DNA of 64,000 bases from Methanoregulaceae archaeon UXB-2016 (GCA_004332335.1 SISS01000040.1:1-64000); one strand, 5' to 3'; shown: positions 1-6,822, counted from the first letter of the stretch. Program-made: numbers and translations. The notes: generated by a model from the letters alone, not told the origin.

Positions 1-165
1 CTGGCCGGCCGACGCCTCGCTCGACCCCGCGACCGAGGCCGAGAGCACCGGGCCGCCCGAGGTCAACTTCGCCCCGGCCGAGACCGGGGAGGCGATCAGA
101 CAGGCCAACAGGAGGCCGACCGTCGCAAGCCCAATGATGAGTTTTTTGAATCCGCTTATTCGCAT
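1..165 (-). CDS. Secreted protein, N-terminal fragment (gene runs off the window)
   Basis: Only the first 55 codons are visible, starting at an ATG at 165. They encode a clear signal peptide: a basic start (MRISGFKK), a hydrophobic core (LIIGLATVGLLLACLIA) and a SPVSA-like cleavage region, followed by a Ser/Ala/Gly-rich segment. The product is therefore probably exported or surface-anchored. The function cannot be told from this fragment. The AT-rich block around 207-218 would supply a TATA box about 45 bp upstream of the start and is shared with the divergent PAS-protein gene. Confidence 0.7.
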   Translation of the reverse strand, partial: MRISGFKKLIIGLATVGLLLACLIASPVSAGAKLTSGGPVLSASVAGSSEASAGQ

Positions 166-206
166 GAAGATAACTCCGCGTGTGCCTGTACTGGAGCAAC
201 TACATA

Positions 207-219
207 TTATTTAAATATT
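207..219. promoter_or_regulatory. Shared AT-rich divergent promoter region
   Basis: A run reading TTATTTAAATATT lies between two divergent genes in otherwise GC-rich DNA. Read on either strand it resembles an archaeal TATA box. It is positioned to serve the secreted protein on the minus strand and the PAS protein on the plus strand. Confidence 0.5.
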
Positions 220-319
220 CTTTTATTAGGTTACATTTGTTGGACACCTTAGTTTGCGCTCTTATCGGGCACCCATGACAATAAGGGATATATGCCGACG
301 TATCACATCACATACAGCG

Positions 320-1621
320 ATGGCCCGACTGGACAGTGAACTCGCACATATCAGGGAGATCCTTCAAGAGCACAGGCAGGGAATGTCCGTGACCGAGATT
401 GCGCGCGTGCTCGAGAAGAACAAGCATTCGGTCGGTCGGTACCTCGACGTGCTCCGCGCCTCGGGCCAGGTGGAGATGCGGTTGTTCGGCATGGCCAAGG
501 TCTTCACCCTCGCCAAGCGCCTCCCGATCGCATCCATGCTCTCGATCACGACCGAGCCAATCCTCGTCCTCGACGAGGAGCGGCGGGTGATCGAGGCGAA
601 CGATGCGGCCATCAGCCTGCTCGGGCTCGCACGCGAGCGCGTGCTCGGGCAGCAGCTCCAGCACCTGCCTGTGCCCGACCCCCGTATCCTCGACCTGGTC
701 ACACACCTCGATCAGGCCGCGACCGGGCAGTCGACCTGCGACGAGATCCACCTCGAAGGCGAGGACGAACGTTACTACTGGTGCCGAGTCATCCCCATGG
801 TCTTCGAGCAGGGCGAGCGCGGGACCGTGCTGATCCTCGGGGATATGACCGAACATCGCCGGGCTGAGAAGGCCCTGGCCGAATCGGAGGCCCTCTTCCG
901 CGGCCTGGCCGAGAACGTCCAGGACGGGATCCTGATCGCCAGGGGCGCAGAGTTCGTCTTTGCGAACCGGCGCGCGACGGAGATCCTGGGATACTCGCTG
1001 GAGGAGATCCGCTCGCTCGCGGATCCGCTCGCATTCATCGCCCCCGAGGAGTCCGAGCGTGTACGGCGGGTCTTCGATCTGCACCTCCGCACGGGAGAGG
1101 TCCCGCGCGAGTTCCGGTTCTGGGCGCGGCAGAAAGATGGTGGGGACCGCTACCTCCTTGCGCGCTTCACCATGGTCGAGAGCGAGGGACGGCCGACAAA
1201 GTACATCGTCCTGACCGACCTGACCGAGGGACGGCTTGCCGAGGAGGAGATGAAGAAACAGTCGATCTTTGTCCGCCAGCTCATGAACGAGTTTCCGCAC
1301 CCGATCTACGCGCTCGATCGAAGCGGGGTCTTCGTCGAGTGCAACACCGCCTTCGCCGCAATGGTGGATCGGGACCGGACCGAGATCCTCGGTGCGACTG
1401 TGCCGGACCTGATCCCGACCGAAGACATCGCTGCCTTCACCGCGGCGGACGAAGAAGTCTTCGAGCAGATCGGCGAGCGCATCTACTGTACCACCCTGAA
1501 CTCGAGCAGCGGACCGCACCATGTACTCTTCCGCAAGATGATCCTCCGCGTGGGAGAGGAGGGTGTGCTCGTGCTGGTCGGCGTGATCATCGACCCCCCC
1601 GAGCTTCCCCTGCCCCGCTGA
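320..1621 (+). CDS. HTH and multi-PAS sensor protein
   Basis: The 433-residue protein begins with a winged-helix-like segment (about residues 1-65; MSVTEIARVLEKNKHSVGRYL). Three PAS-type modules follow, near residues 70-185, 190-310 and 320-430. No histidine kinase, receiver or other output domain is visible and there are no membrane segments, so it is probably a cytoplasmic ligand- or redox-sensing transcription regulator of a type common in Methanomicrobiales. The ATG at 320 was chosen because residues encoded further upstream (from TTG 254 or ATG 275) look unlike the family; the ATG at 275 remains possible. The ligand and targets are unknown. Confidence 0.75.
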   Translation: MARLDSELAHIREILQEHRQGMSVTEIARVLEKNKHSVGRYLDVLRASGQVEMRLFGMAKVFTLAKRLPIASMLSITTEPILVLDEERRVIEANDAAISLLGLARERVLGQQLQHLPVPDPRILDLVTHLDQAATGQSTCDEIHLEGEDERYYWCRVIPMVFEQGERGTVLILGDMTEHRRAEKALAESEALFRGLAENVQDGILIARGAEFVFANRRATEILGYSLEEIRSLADPLAFIAPEESERVRRVFDLHLRTGEVPREFRFWARQKDGGDRYLLARFTMVESEGRPTKYIVLTDLTEGRLAEEEMKKQSIFVRQLMNEFPHPIYALDRSGVFVECNTAFAAMVDRDRTEILGATVPDLIPTEDIAAFTAADEEVFEQIGERIYCTTLNSSSGPHHVLFRKMILRVGEEGVLVLVGVIIDPPELPLPR

Positions 1622-1623
1622 TC

Positions 1624-1629
1624 TTTTTT
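1624..1629 (+). terminator. Oligo-T terminator after the PAS gene
   Basis: A run of six T follows the stop codon of the PAS gene within a few bases, matching the oligo-T type of archaeal intrinsic termination signal. Confidence 0.4.
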
Positions 1630-1644
1630 CACCTAATTACAACA

Positions 1645-1690
1645 ATGTATAAATATGTACATTTTACATTAAATGTAAAATATTGTACAA
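1645..1690 (+). promoter_or_regulatory. Promoter with nested palindromes and two TGTACA (TRP-box-like) sites, upstream of the trpE remnant
   Basis: A TATA box (GTATAAATA, 1647-1655) is followed by a perfect 19-nt palindrome TTTTACATTAAATGTAAAA (1662-1680). The hexamer TGTACA flanks it on both sides (1656-1661 and 1684-1689, the latter inside TTGTACAA). Transcription would start about 25 nt past the TATA box, inside the palindrome, which is where a repressor would act. As I recall, TGTACA is the TRP box bound by the tryptophan regulator TrpY in Methanothermobacter. The next gene downstream is a broken trpE, so this looks like the surviving trp promoter/operator. Binding by a TrpY-like protein is inference. 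Confidence 0.65.
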
Positions 1691-1723
1691 TGATATCCAT
1701 AACTGTCAAGTAGGAGGGCGGGG

Positions 1724-2150
1724 ATGACCCCGGGAGAGGAGATCTGCCTCAGAGGTTGTCCCAAAACTTCCCTTTGCACCTCATAGGTCTAAGCACGACC
1801 CATTTCATTGATAATCTCGAGGATGTGATCGGTTTTGGGATAACCTCTCAGCGAAAAGACCCTAAGGGAGCTCATCCGGGATATTGACGGACCCGTCTTT
1901 GTCCCCGTCTTCCGGACGCTTCCCCTTGCAGGGCGCTCCCCCCCTGCCTCTACGAGGCCTACCGGGGTCGGACCGGGTTTCCTGGAGTCGGTCGAGGGGC
2001 TCGGGCGGCGGGCACGGTATTCGTTCATCGGCCCCCGGCCCCGCCTCACGGTCGAGCTCCATGAGGACCGGATAGGGGCCCTCGGGCGATCGGGAGGGGG
2101 GCCGACCTCGACCGGCTCAAGCGGCTCACCAGCGCCACAGGGGGTGTGCC
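1724..2150 (+). pseudogene. trpE: trpE (anthranilate synthase component I) 5' remnant, interrupted and truncated
   Basis: An AGGAGG ribosome site at 1712-1717 precedes an ATG at 1724. After eight codons the frame is interrupted by a 94-bp inverted-repeat element. Deleting that element and one copy of the 5-bp repeat CTCAG restores an open frame reading MTPGEEICLSEKTLRELIR, then VFVPVFRTLPLAG, typical of TrpE N-termini. Later TrpE motifs (LYEAYRG, FLESVEG, ARYSFIGPRPRLTVELHEDR, LDRLKRLTSATGGVP) are present but in changing frames, implying at least three further small indels. Homology stops near 2149, about 100 codons into a gene of normally about 450-500 codons, and trpC sequence follows directly. 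The gene cannot be functional. Confidence 0.8.
1753..1846. mobile_element. 94-bp MITE-like inverted-repeat element inside trpE
   Basis: The ends are 15-bp terminal inverted repeats, AGGTTGTCCCAAAAC (1753-1767) and GTTTTGGGATAACCT (1832-1846), which match at 14 of 15 positions when one is reverse-complemented. The element is bracketed by the direct repeat CTCAG (1748-1752 and 1847-1851), a 5-bp target-site duplication. The 64-bp interior is less GC-rich than its surroundings and too short for a transposase. It is therefore a non-autonomous element or a solo deletion derivative of an insertion sequence. I cannot name the parent family. Confidence 0.75.
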
Positions 2151-2318
2151 GTGTTCCTCGACGATGTGATCGGGGCCGCCCGCCTGCGGTGCGCGACCCC
2201 CCCGGCCGACCCGCGACTTGACGGCTGCCCCTCGGTCCGATCACTGGACGCCACGATCCGTGCCTGCACGGGCCGCCACGCGATCATCGTGGGGATCAAG
2301 CCGGCCTTCTTCCGGGGT
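2151..2318 (+). pseudogene. trpC: trpC (indole-3-glycerol-phosphate synthase) N-terminal remnant
   Basis: Starting with GTG at 2151, about 56 codons match the N-terminus of indole-3-glycerol-phosphate synthase: VFLDDVIGAAR, then SLDATIRACTGRHAIIVGIKP. In active enzymes this last stretch reads IAEIKPASPS(K/R)G. Here the catalytic Glu position is Gly (IVGIKPAFFRG), so even the retained part is altered. Homology breaks off at about 2318 and continues as trpB without a frame change. The trpE remnant abuts it on the left. Confidence 0.7.
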
Positions 2319-2534
2319 GTCCCCGACCGGCTCGTGGCCTGCGTGAGCGGGGGGCTGAACGCGATCGAAACCTTCGCCCCGTCCCTGGCCGATCCGGAGG
2401 TCGGGGTGGTCGAGATCGCGGCCGGGGGGGAGGGGCTCGAGACGGGCCGGCACGGTGCGACCCTCTCGTGTGGGTCCCCAGGTGTGCTCCACGGCACGCT
2501 CTCGTACCTGCTCCAGGACCGGGCGGGCCGGGTC
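2319..2534 (+). pseudogene. trpB: trpB (tryptophan synthase beta) internal remnant
   Basis: About 72 codons correspond to the part of tryptophan synthase beta that binds the PLP phosphate and follows it: LVACVSGGLNAIETF, GGEGLETGRHGATLS and PGVLHGTLSYLLQD. Functional TrpB reads GGGSNA at the phosphate loop; here it is SGGLNA. The N-terminal half with the PLP lysine and the C-terminal part are absent. The piece is joined in frame to trpC on the left and trpA on the right. Confidence 0.75.
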
Positions 2535-2735
2535 ACCGATCTCCCGCTCGCGGTCGGGTTCGGGATCGCCACCCCCGTGCAGGCCCGGATGGTCGCAGCA
2601 GCCGGCGCGGACGGGGTGATCGTCGGGTCGGCGCTCGTGGGGCTGGTCGAGGCGCACCTCAGAGACGAGGCCGCCATGCTCGCCGAAGAGGTCGGCGCCC
2701 TCCGCGTGGCCTCGACCCGAACCCTCAATAGCCGT
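2535..2735 (+). pseudogene. trpA: trpA (tryptophan synthase alpha) C-terminal remnant
   Basis: The sequence encodes LPLAVGFGIATPVQARMV and then AGADGVIVGSALVGLVE, the C-terminal phosphate-binding strand and helix of the tryptophan synthase alpha barrel. The N-terminal three quarters are missing. The natural end is blurred: the frame runs on without stop into the next gene, and an out-of-frame TAG lies where TrpA would be expected to end. The order E-C-B-A agrees with a collinear archaeal trp operon that lost its interior in several deletions. Confidence 0.75.
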
Positions 2736-2754
2736 CCGCACGCATCTCTCGCCG

Positions 2755-3279
2755 ATGGCGGCGCTCGTCGAGGCCCTCCGCACAGTCCACCCGGACCTGC
2801 ACCCGCTCCCAGCTCCTGCAGTCGTGACGGGCGAGTGGGTCCGGTGGAAGTGCCGGTACGGTTGCCCCCGGTACGGTCGGGGATTCGGCTGCCCGCCGCT
2901 CGCACCGGCGCCCGAAGAGACGCGCCGCCTCCTCGCCGAGTACGGCCTCGCCGTACTCGCTCGTTTTCAACCGGTCCCCGGGCCGATACACGTCCAGCGC
3001 CCCGCCTGGCAGAAGACCGTTGTTGAACTCGAGACCCGGGCCCGCGAGGCGGGCCGCTACCGGGCGCTCGCGTTCGGGTTCTCGCCCTGCACCCTCTGCC
3101 GGCGCTGCGCGGCCGAGGAGGGGGGCACGGCCTGCCGGCATCCCGGCCTGATGCGCCCCTCGATGGAGGCGGTCGGGATCGATGTCTTCGCGACGGTCCG
3201 TGGAGCCGGGCTCACCTGCGAGGTCGCGCCCGACCGCGACTGCCCGCCGGCCCACTACGGCCTCCTGCTCATCGAGTGA
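2755..3279 (+). CDS. DUF2284 predicted metal-binding protein (copy 1)
   Basis: The 174-residue protein has the DUF2284 signature: WVRWKCRYGCPRYGRGFGCPP near residues 26-47, a second Cys cluster PCTLCRRCAAEE with a later C (about 112-128), and the conserved tail MRPSMEAVGIDVFATV. These cysteines probably hold a metal or Fe-S cluster; the biochemical role of the family is not known to me. It starts at ATG 2755 immediately after the trpA remnant and is intact. A paralogue lies at 5185-5820. Confidence 0.8.
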   Translation: MAALVEALRTVHPDLHPLPAPAVVTGEWVRWKCRYGCPRYGRGFGCPPLAPAPEETRRLLAEYGLAVLARFQPVPGPIHVQRPAWQKTVVELETRAREAGRYRALAFGFSPCTLCRRCAAEEGGTACRHPGLMRPSMEAVGIDVFATVRGAGLTCEVAPDRDCPPAHYGLLLIE

Positions 3280-3288
3280 TAGAGGAGA

Positions 3289-3744
3289 TCAGGGAGCGGG
3301 GCCAGCCAGTACAAGCAGGAGCCGGTCCTCGCCGGGGCCGAAGTAATCGGGGAGCCTGATCTCCTCGACGAAGCCGAGCCCTGCGTAGAGCGCCAGCGCC
3401 GGCCGGTTTCCCGGTGCGACGGTCAGCCGGACCTGCTCCACGCCGCCGGCCCGGAGCCGGTCGAGGGCCGCGACCAGGAGCGCCCTCGCACATCCCCGCC
3501 GCCGCTGGTCCTCGCGGACCTTCAGTCTCAGCACCCAGCCGACAGTCGGGTCGGACGAGGCCGCGGCGATCACGAAGCCGGCCGGACCCGCCGCATCCGC
3601 CGCGACGAGAAAGGTCGCGGGATAGAGTGCGGCCGCCTGCCGGACCACGACGGCCGAGGCGTAGCCTCCGACGTCCCTGGCCCGTTCCATCGCCCAGACA
3701 CCGTCGAAGTCCGGGTCTTCGAACGGCCGCACGGTCCATCTCAT
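3289..3744 (-). CDS. GNAT-family N-acetyltransferase
   Basis: Read from ATG 3744, the 151-residue protein carries the GNAT acetyl-CoA-binding motif LRLKVREDQRRRGCARALL (R-R-x-G-x-A type) and the C-terminal motif GNRPALALYAGLGFVEE. It resembles RimI-type transferases, but the substrate (protein N-terminus or small molecule) cannot be read from the sequence. A longer open frame to 3879 exists, but its extra 45 residues do not look like the family and cover an AT-rich promoter-like stretch. It is convergent with the DUF2284 gene. Confidence 0.75.
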   Translation of the reverse strand: MRWTVRPFEDPDFDGVWAMERARDVGGYASAVVVRQAAALYPATFLVAADAAGPAGFVIAAASSDPTVGWVLRLKVREDQRRRGCARALLVAALDRLRAGGVEQVRLTVAPGNRPALALYAGLGFVEEIRLPDYFGPGEDRLLLVLAGPAP

Positions 3745-3959
3745 TACGAGCTGTTCGACCTTCTGCGAGATAGAGCCTGGCACCGATAATCTGACCGACC
3801 AGGCAGATTCCGTCCCCGATTCCGGACGCTGATTACCTGTAGCGGATTCAATTCGATACAGTCGATCGAAAAAATGCACACTGCGACGATAGGGAGATGA
3901 GCGACGTGATACCCCCCGAGATCAGCCCGAGAGCGCAGGAGAGAAAAAAAATGCGACGG

Positions 3960-4214
3960 TTATCCAACCACGCTCACGGCCTGATCCTTCCTCGCCCGTG
4001 GTGTCGCCCAGGTCACGGTCAGGTTCTTCGTGACCGAGGACGAGCCGTACGAGTTCGTCGCGGTGAGGGGCACAGCGTAGGTGCCGGGCCGGCGGAAGAG
4101 CACGTTCGGGCTCTTCATTGCGGTCCAGGCGAGCTCGCCGAAGTCCCCCCGCCAGCTCGTCGGGGAGCCGGTCGACGTGTCCGTGAACCGTACGTGGATC
4201 GGCGCGGTTCCGGA
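3960..4214 (-). pseudogene. PKD-domain fragment of a surface protein
   Basis: On the minus strand about 80 codons ending in TAA read as one PKD repeat: PIHVRFTDTSTGSPTSW, a degraded WDFGD position (WRGDFGE), PGTYAVPLTATNSYGSSSVTK and NLTVTW. PKD repeats are usually found in tandem in large exported methanogen proteins. Here there is no start codon, signal peptide, second repeat or anchor, and the upstream sequence turns directly into another gene on the plus strand. It is a leftover of a larger surface protein. Confidence 0.6.
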
Positions 4215-4229
4215 TTCCCTCAGGGGGGC

Positions 4230-4499
4230 ATGGGTGACGATATGAAAGCAGAGGTGACACTTGAAGCAAACCGGATGGTTCAAGGTCCCAGAGGACGAGT
4301 CTCGTGCATGGTTTCCCCTCGCCGGATGGCGCTCAGCGGAATGGTCCTCAGCCTCGCCGGCGTTGTGATCGGGGTTGCGGCGCTCGAACGCCACCAGGTC
4401 GAGTACCCGGCGGGAGTCTGGCTCGATGCGGTCTTCGTGACCGCGCTTGCCCTCTGCGCCCTCGTCCAGGCACAGGTCGCCGCGCAACTGCCGGAGTGA
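4230..4499 (+). CDS. Small membrane protein, two predicted helices
   Basis: Not recognised. The 89-residue product from ATG 4230 has a GGGGGG stretch at ribosome-site distance. Two hydrophobic segments are visible: MALSGMVLSLAGVVIGVAAL (about 27-46) and LDAVFVTALALCALVQAQVAAQL (about 57-82), separated by a short polar loop. It lies beside the PKD fragment and upstream of a peroxiredoxin-like gene, with no obvious operon partner. It could be a spurious frame, but the two clean helices argue for a real protein. Confidence 0.45.
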   Translation: MGDDMKAEVTLEANRMVQGPRGRVSCMVSPRRMALSGMVLSLAGVVIGVAALERHQVEYPAGVWLDAVFVTALALCALVQAQVAAQLPE

Positions 4500-4674
4500 T
4501 CCGGTCGCCATCCATGCCTTCCGCCGCGCCAGGCACGATGGTCGTCGAGGGCGGCGGGCGGACTCCCCCCAGGACTGCTTCGACCATTCCGTCGACAACG
4601 GAAGATCGCCATGGGGGTAAACACCACGGCATCCGGCACAGGGCTTATCCCCCCGGGCGGATCATACCTCCCGC

Positions 4675-5148
4675 ATGGAGGGCGATCGCTCGGAGCCCGT
4701 CGGGCGCGCCGCGCCGGGGTTCACGCTCGCGGACCAGCGGCGCGACCCGGTCCCAGTCCGGCCCGGCGACGGGCGGCCCTGGCTCCTCTCGTTCCATCCG
4801 CTCGCCTGGACGGATGCCTGCCGGGCGCAGATGCAGGCGCTCAAGGTCCACCGGGACGCGCTCGCGGCCCTCGGGACTCGGGCCGTCGGGATCAGCGTCG
4901 ACTCCTGGATCTGCAAGCGGGCCTGGGCAGCCGCGATCGGGGTCGAGCAGACGCCGCTTCTCGCCGATTTCTGGCCCCACGGCGCGGTCGCACGGCAGTA
5001 CGGCCTCTTTCGCGAGGAGGACGGGTTCTCGGAGCGGGCCAACGTGGTCGTCGACGGCCGGGTAACGATCGTCTTGGTCCGGGTCTACCCGATCCATGCC
5101 GTGCCGCCCCTCGACCCCGTGCTCGAGCTCCTCCGGTCGATGGGGTAA
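4675..5148 (+). CDS. Peroxiredoxin-like protein (AhpC/TSA family)
   Basis: The 157-residue protein has the thioredoxin-fold peroxiredoxin layout: APGFTLADQ near the start, then the peroxidatic motif PLAWTDAC (the P-x3-T-x2-C pattern, Cys at about residue 46), and VGISVDSW further on. No resolving Cys in the usual C-terminal position is evident, so it would be a 1-Cys type if active. It should reduce peroxides in the cytoplasm, useful to a strict anaerobe. It stands alone just upstream of the second DUF2284 gene. Confidence 0.75.
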   Translation: MEGDRSEPVGRAAPGFTLADQRRDPVPVRPGDGRPWLLSFHPLAWTDACRAQMQALKVHRDALAALGTRAVGISVDSWICKRAWAAAIGVEQTPLLADFWPHGAVARQYGLFREEDGFSERANVVVDGRVTIVLVRVYPIHAVPPLDPVLELLRSMG

Positions 5149-5184
5149 CCCTTATCTCAGGCCGCGCCTCTCTCTCGAACCGAG

Positions 5185-5820
5185 ATGAACCGCGAGGAGG
5201 AGATCCGGGCCCTGACCGGGCTCGCGGCCGATGCCGGCGCCATCGCCGTGCCGATCGCGCCGCAGGACGTGATCGTCGCCGAGTGGGTCCGGTTCAAGTG
5301 CCGGTACGGCTGCAAGGGGTACGCCAAGCACCTCTCGTGCCCGCCGTATGCGCCCACACCGGCCGAGACCCGCGCCATGCTCACCGAGTACGAGACCGCG
5401 CTGCTCGTGCGGTTCGACGGCGTGCCCGGCCGCACCTCGTTCGGGCCGGAGGAGGTCCCCGACGACTTCCACATGTTCTACCGCGATCTGATCATCTGGG
5501 TGAACACGACCGTCCACCGGCTCGAGAAGACCGCGTTCTACGACGGGTTCTACAAGGCCTTCGCGTTCGGCGGATATCCGTGCGCGTTCTGCGAGGAGTG
5601 CGTGGCTGAAGAGCAGCCGGGCTCCGTGGACGAGTCGTACCGCCGGTTCTGCCGAGAGCAAGACCGGGTTCGTCCCTCGATGGAGGCGGCGGGGATGGAC
5701 GTCTTTGCAACGGCCCGGAAGGTCGGGTGGGAGCTCCGGACGATCCCGGTCCCGGACCTCGAGTACGGCCGGATTCTCCGGCCCGACGTCGTCTCGGTCG
5801 GGCTCGTCCTGATCGAGTGA
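5185..5820 (+). CDS. DUF2284 predicted metal-binding protein (copy 2)
   Basis: The 211-residue protein is a longer paralogue of the product of 2755-3279. It has WVRFKCRYGCKGYAKHLSCPP (about residues 33-53), a second cluster CAFCEECVAEE (about 133-143) and MEAAGMDVFATARKVGW. A segment between the clusters (DDFHMFYRDLIIWVNTTVH) is absent from the shorter copy. The role is unknown; the conserved cysteines suggest metal or Fe-S binding. It lies 36 bp after the peroxiredoxin gene and may be co-transcribed with it. Confidence 0.8.
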   Translation: MNREEEIRALTGLAADAGAIAVPIAPQDVIVAEWVRFKCRYGCKGYAKHLSCPPYAPTPAETRAMLTEYETALLVRFDGVPGRTSFGPEEVPDDFHMFYRDLIIWVNTTVHRLEKTAFYDGFYKAFAFGGYPCAFCEECVAEEQPGSVDESYRRFCREQDRVRPSMEAAGMDVFATARKVGWELRTIPVPDLEYGRILRPDVVSVGLVLIE

Positions 5821-5821
5821 C

Positions 5822-6328
5822 CTACTCCCCGTGGTCGAAGGCCTCGAGGGCGACCGCGATCGCGAGCATGAGCGGCGCGTCCTCGCCGGCCGCGACCTCG
5901 ACCCCGTAGGTGTCGCGGAGCGAGAGCCATCTGCGCGAGATCCGGGCGGCCTCGACCCCGTCCCGGCGGATCGTGTACTCGTGGCCGATGATGTCCCCCA
6001 CGACCTCCAGGTCGCCGTCGGTGAGTTCGACGTGGAACCGGGGCCGCAGGAGCGAGAGGAGTGCGCGCCGGACGGTCGCCGTCGGCATGCCCTCCCGCTC
6101 GATCACGACCGTCTCGCGGAGCGCGAGCAGGGGCTCGCGGATGCGCGCGAGAACTCGACCCGAGAGGTCTTTGAGCAGAAAGGTCTGCTTCAGCGTGAGC
6201 ATCTGGCCATCGACCCAGTAGGCGGGCTGGCCCGACTCGTCCTCGATCGAGAAGTCCTCGCCGAGGTCGAAGAGACGCTCGCGCATCCGGAAACGGCGGG
6301 GCCGGGCCGCCGTTGCATCGCTGCCCAT
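5822..6328 (-). CDS. LURP-one-related (Tubby-like fold) protein
   Basis: From ATG 6328 (CGGGGGT six bases upstream) the 168-residue protein matches the LURP-one-related family: RMRERLFDLGEDFSIEDESGQPAY, LTLKQTFLLKD and IGHEYTIRRDG are typical repeating beta-hairpin phrases. The family forms a 12-strand barrel around a helix. In archaea and bacteria its job is uncertain; lipid or membrane association is often assumed from Tubby and scramblases. It is convergent with the DUF2284 gene, whose stop codon it nearly touches. Confidence 0.75.
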   Translation of the reverse strand: MGSDATAARPRRFRMRERLFDLGEDFSIEDESGQPAYWVDGQMLTLKQTFLLKDLSGRVLARIREPLLALRETVVIEREGMPTATVRRALLSLLRPRFHVELTDGDLEVVGDIIGHEYTIRRDGVEAARISRRWLSLRDTYGVEVAAGEDAPLMLAIAVALEAFDHGE

Positions 6329-6381
6329 AGTAACCCCCGTGATGTAGAGAGAGAAAAAGGCGACGGCCGTTCCGCCCGGGT

Positions 6382-6822
6382 TCAGCGCCGCGCGCAGCAT
6401 CGCGCACAGAGGGCGGGGGCATCGGAACCCGCGTGCATCGCGCAGTCCGGATCGGGGCAGTCCGCAAGGCCGTAACTCCGGCCGACGGCCCGCACGGCGT
6501 TGCCGATACCGCCCGCGGCCAGCGAGATGATGAGGACCTCGCCGCACCCCGGCGCCTCGCTGTTCGGCCCTTCAACGACCTCAGCTCCGGTCACGCCGAC
6601 GAGCCGCCCCCGACAGCCGCAGCCCCAGTGCGTGGCGAGCGCGGCCCGGGCCGGCCCGGACGCAATCCTGTCGTCCCTCACGCGGGCCGCGGAGGGGGGT
6701 GCGACCGGGTCGACGACGCGCACCTCCCGAGCCAGAGCCGAGGAGAGGTGCCGGGACAGGATCTCGATAAGGATCCGGGGGGGCACCGGTTCGACCGGGA
6801 CGACCAGGATCTGCTGGGACAT
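6382..6822 (-). CDS. Archaemetzincin-like protein with lost zinc site
   Basis: The 146-residue product aligns by eye with archaemetzincins (peptidase M54): the N-terminus QQILVVPVEPVPPRILIEIL, the middle VLIISLA, and the C-terminal CPDPDCAMH...LCARCC, which keeps the structural cysteine site. The catalytic motif HExxHxxGxxHC is here VRAVGRSYGLADC: Glu and all three zinc-binding His are gone. If the alignment is right, the protein cannot be a metalloprotease of the usual kind but keeps the Cys-rich C-terminus. The start at ATG 6822 is preferred; ATG 6861 is possible. Confidence 0.65.
   Translation of the reverse strand: MSQQILVVPVEPVPPRILIEILSRHLSSALAREVRVVDPVAPPSAARVRDDRIASGPARAALATHWGCGCRGRLVGVTGAEVVEGPNSEAPGCGEVLIISLAAGGIGNAVRAVGRSYGLADCPDPDCAMHAGSDAPALCARCCARR

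Noticed and set aside
1724-1786. A 20-codon leader-peptide-like small frame after the TGTACA promoter
   Set aside because: It is the start of trpE read into the inserted 94-bp element; removing the element joins it to the TrpE frame.
3745-3879. Longer N-terminus for the GNAT protein
   Set aside because: The added 45 residues do not resemble GNAT proteins and cover AT-rich, promoter-like DNA.
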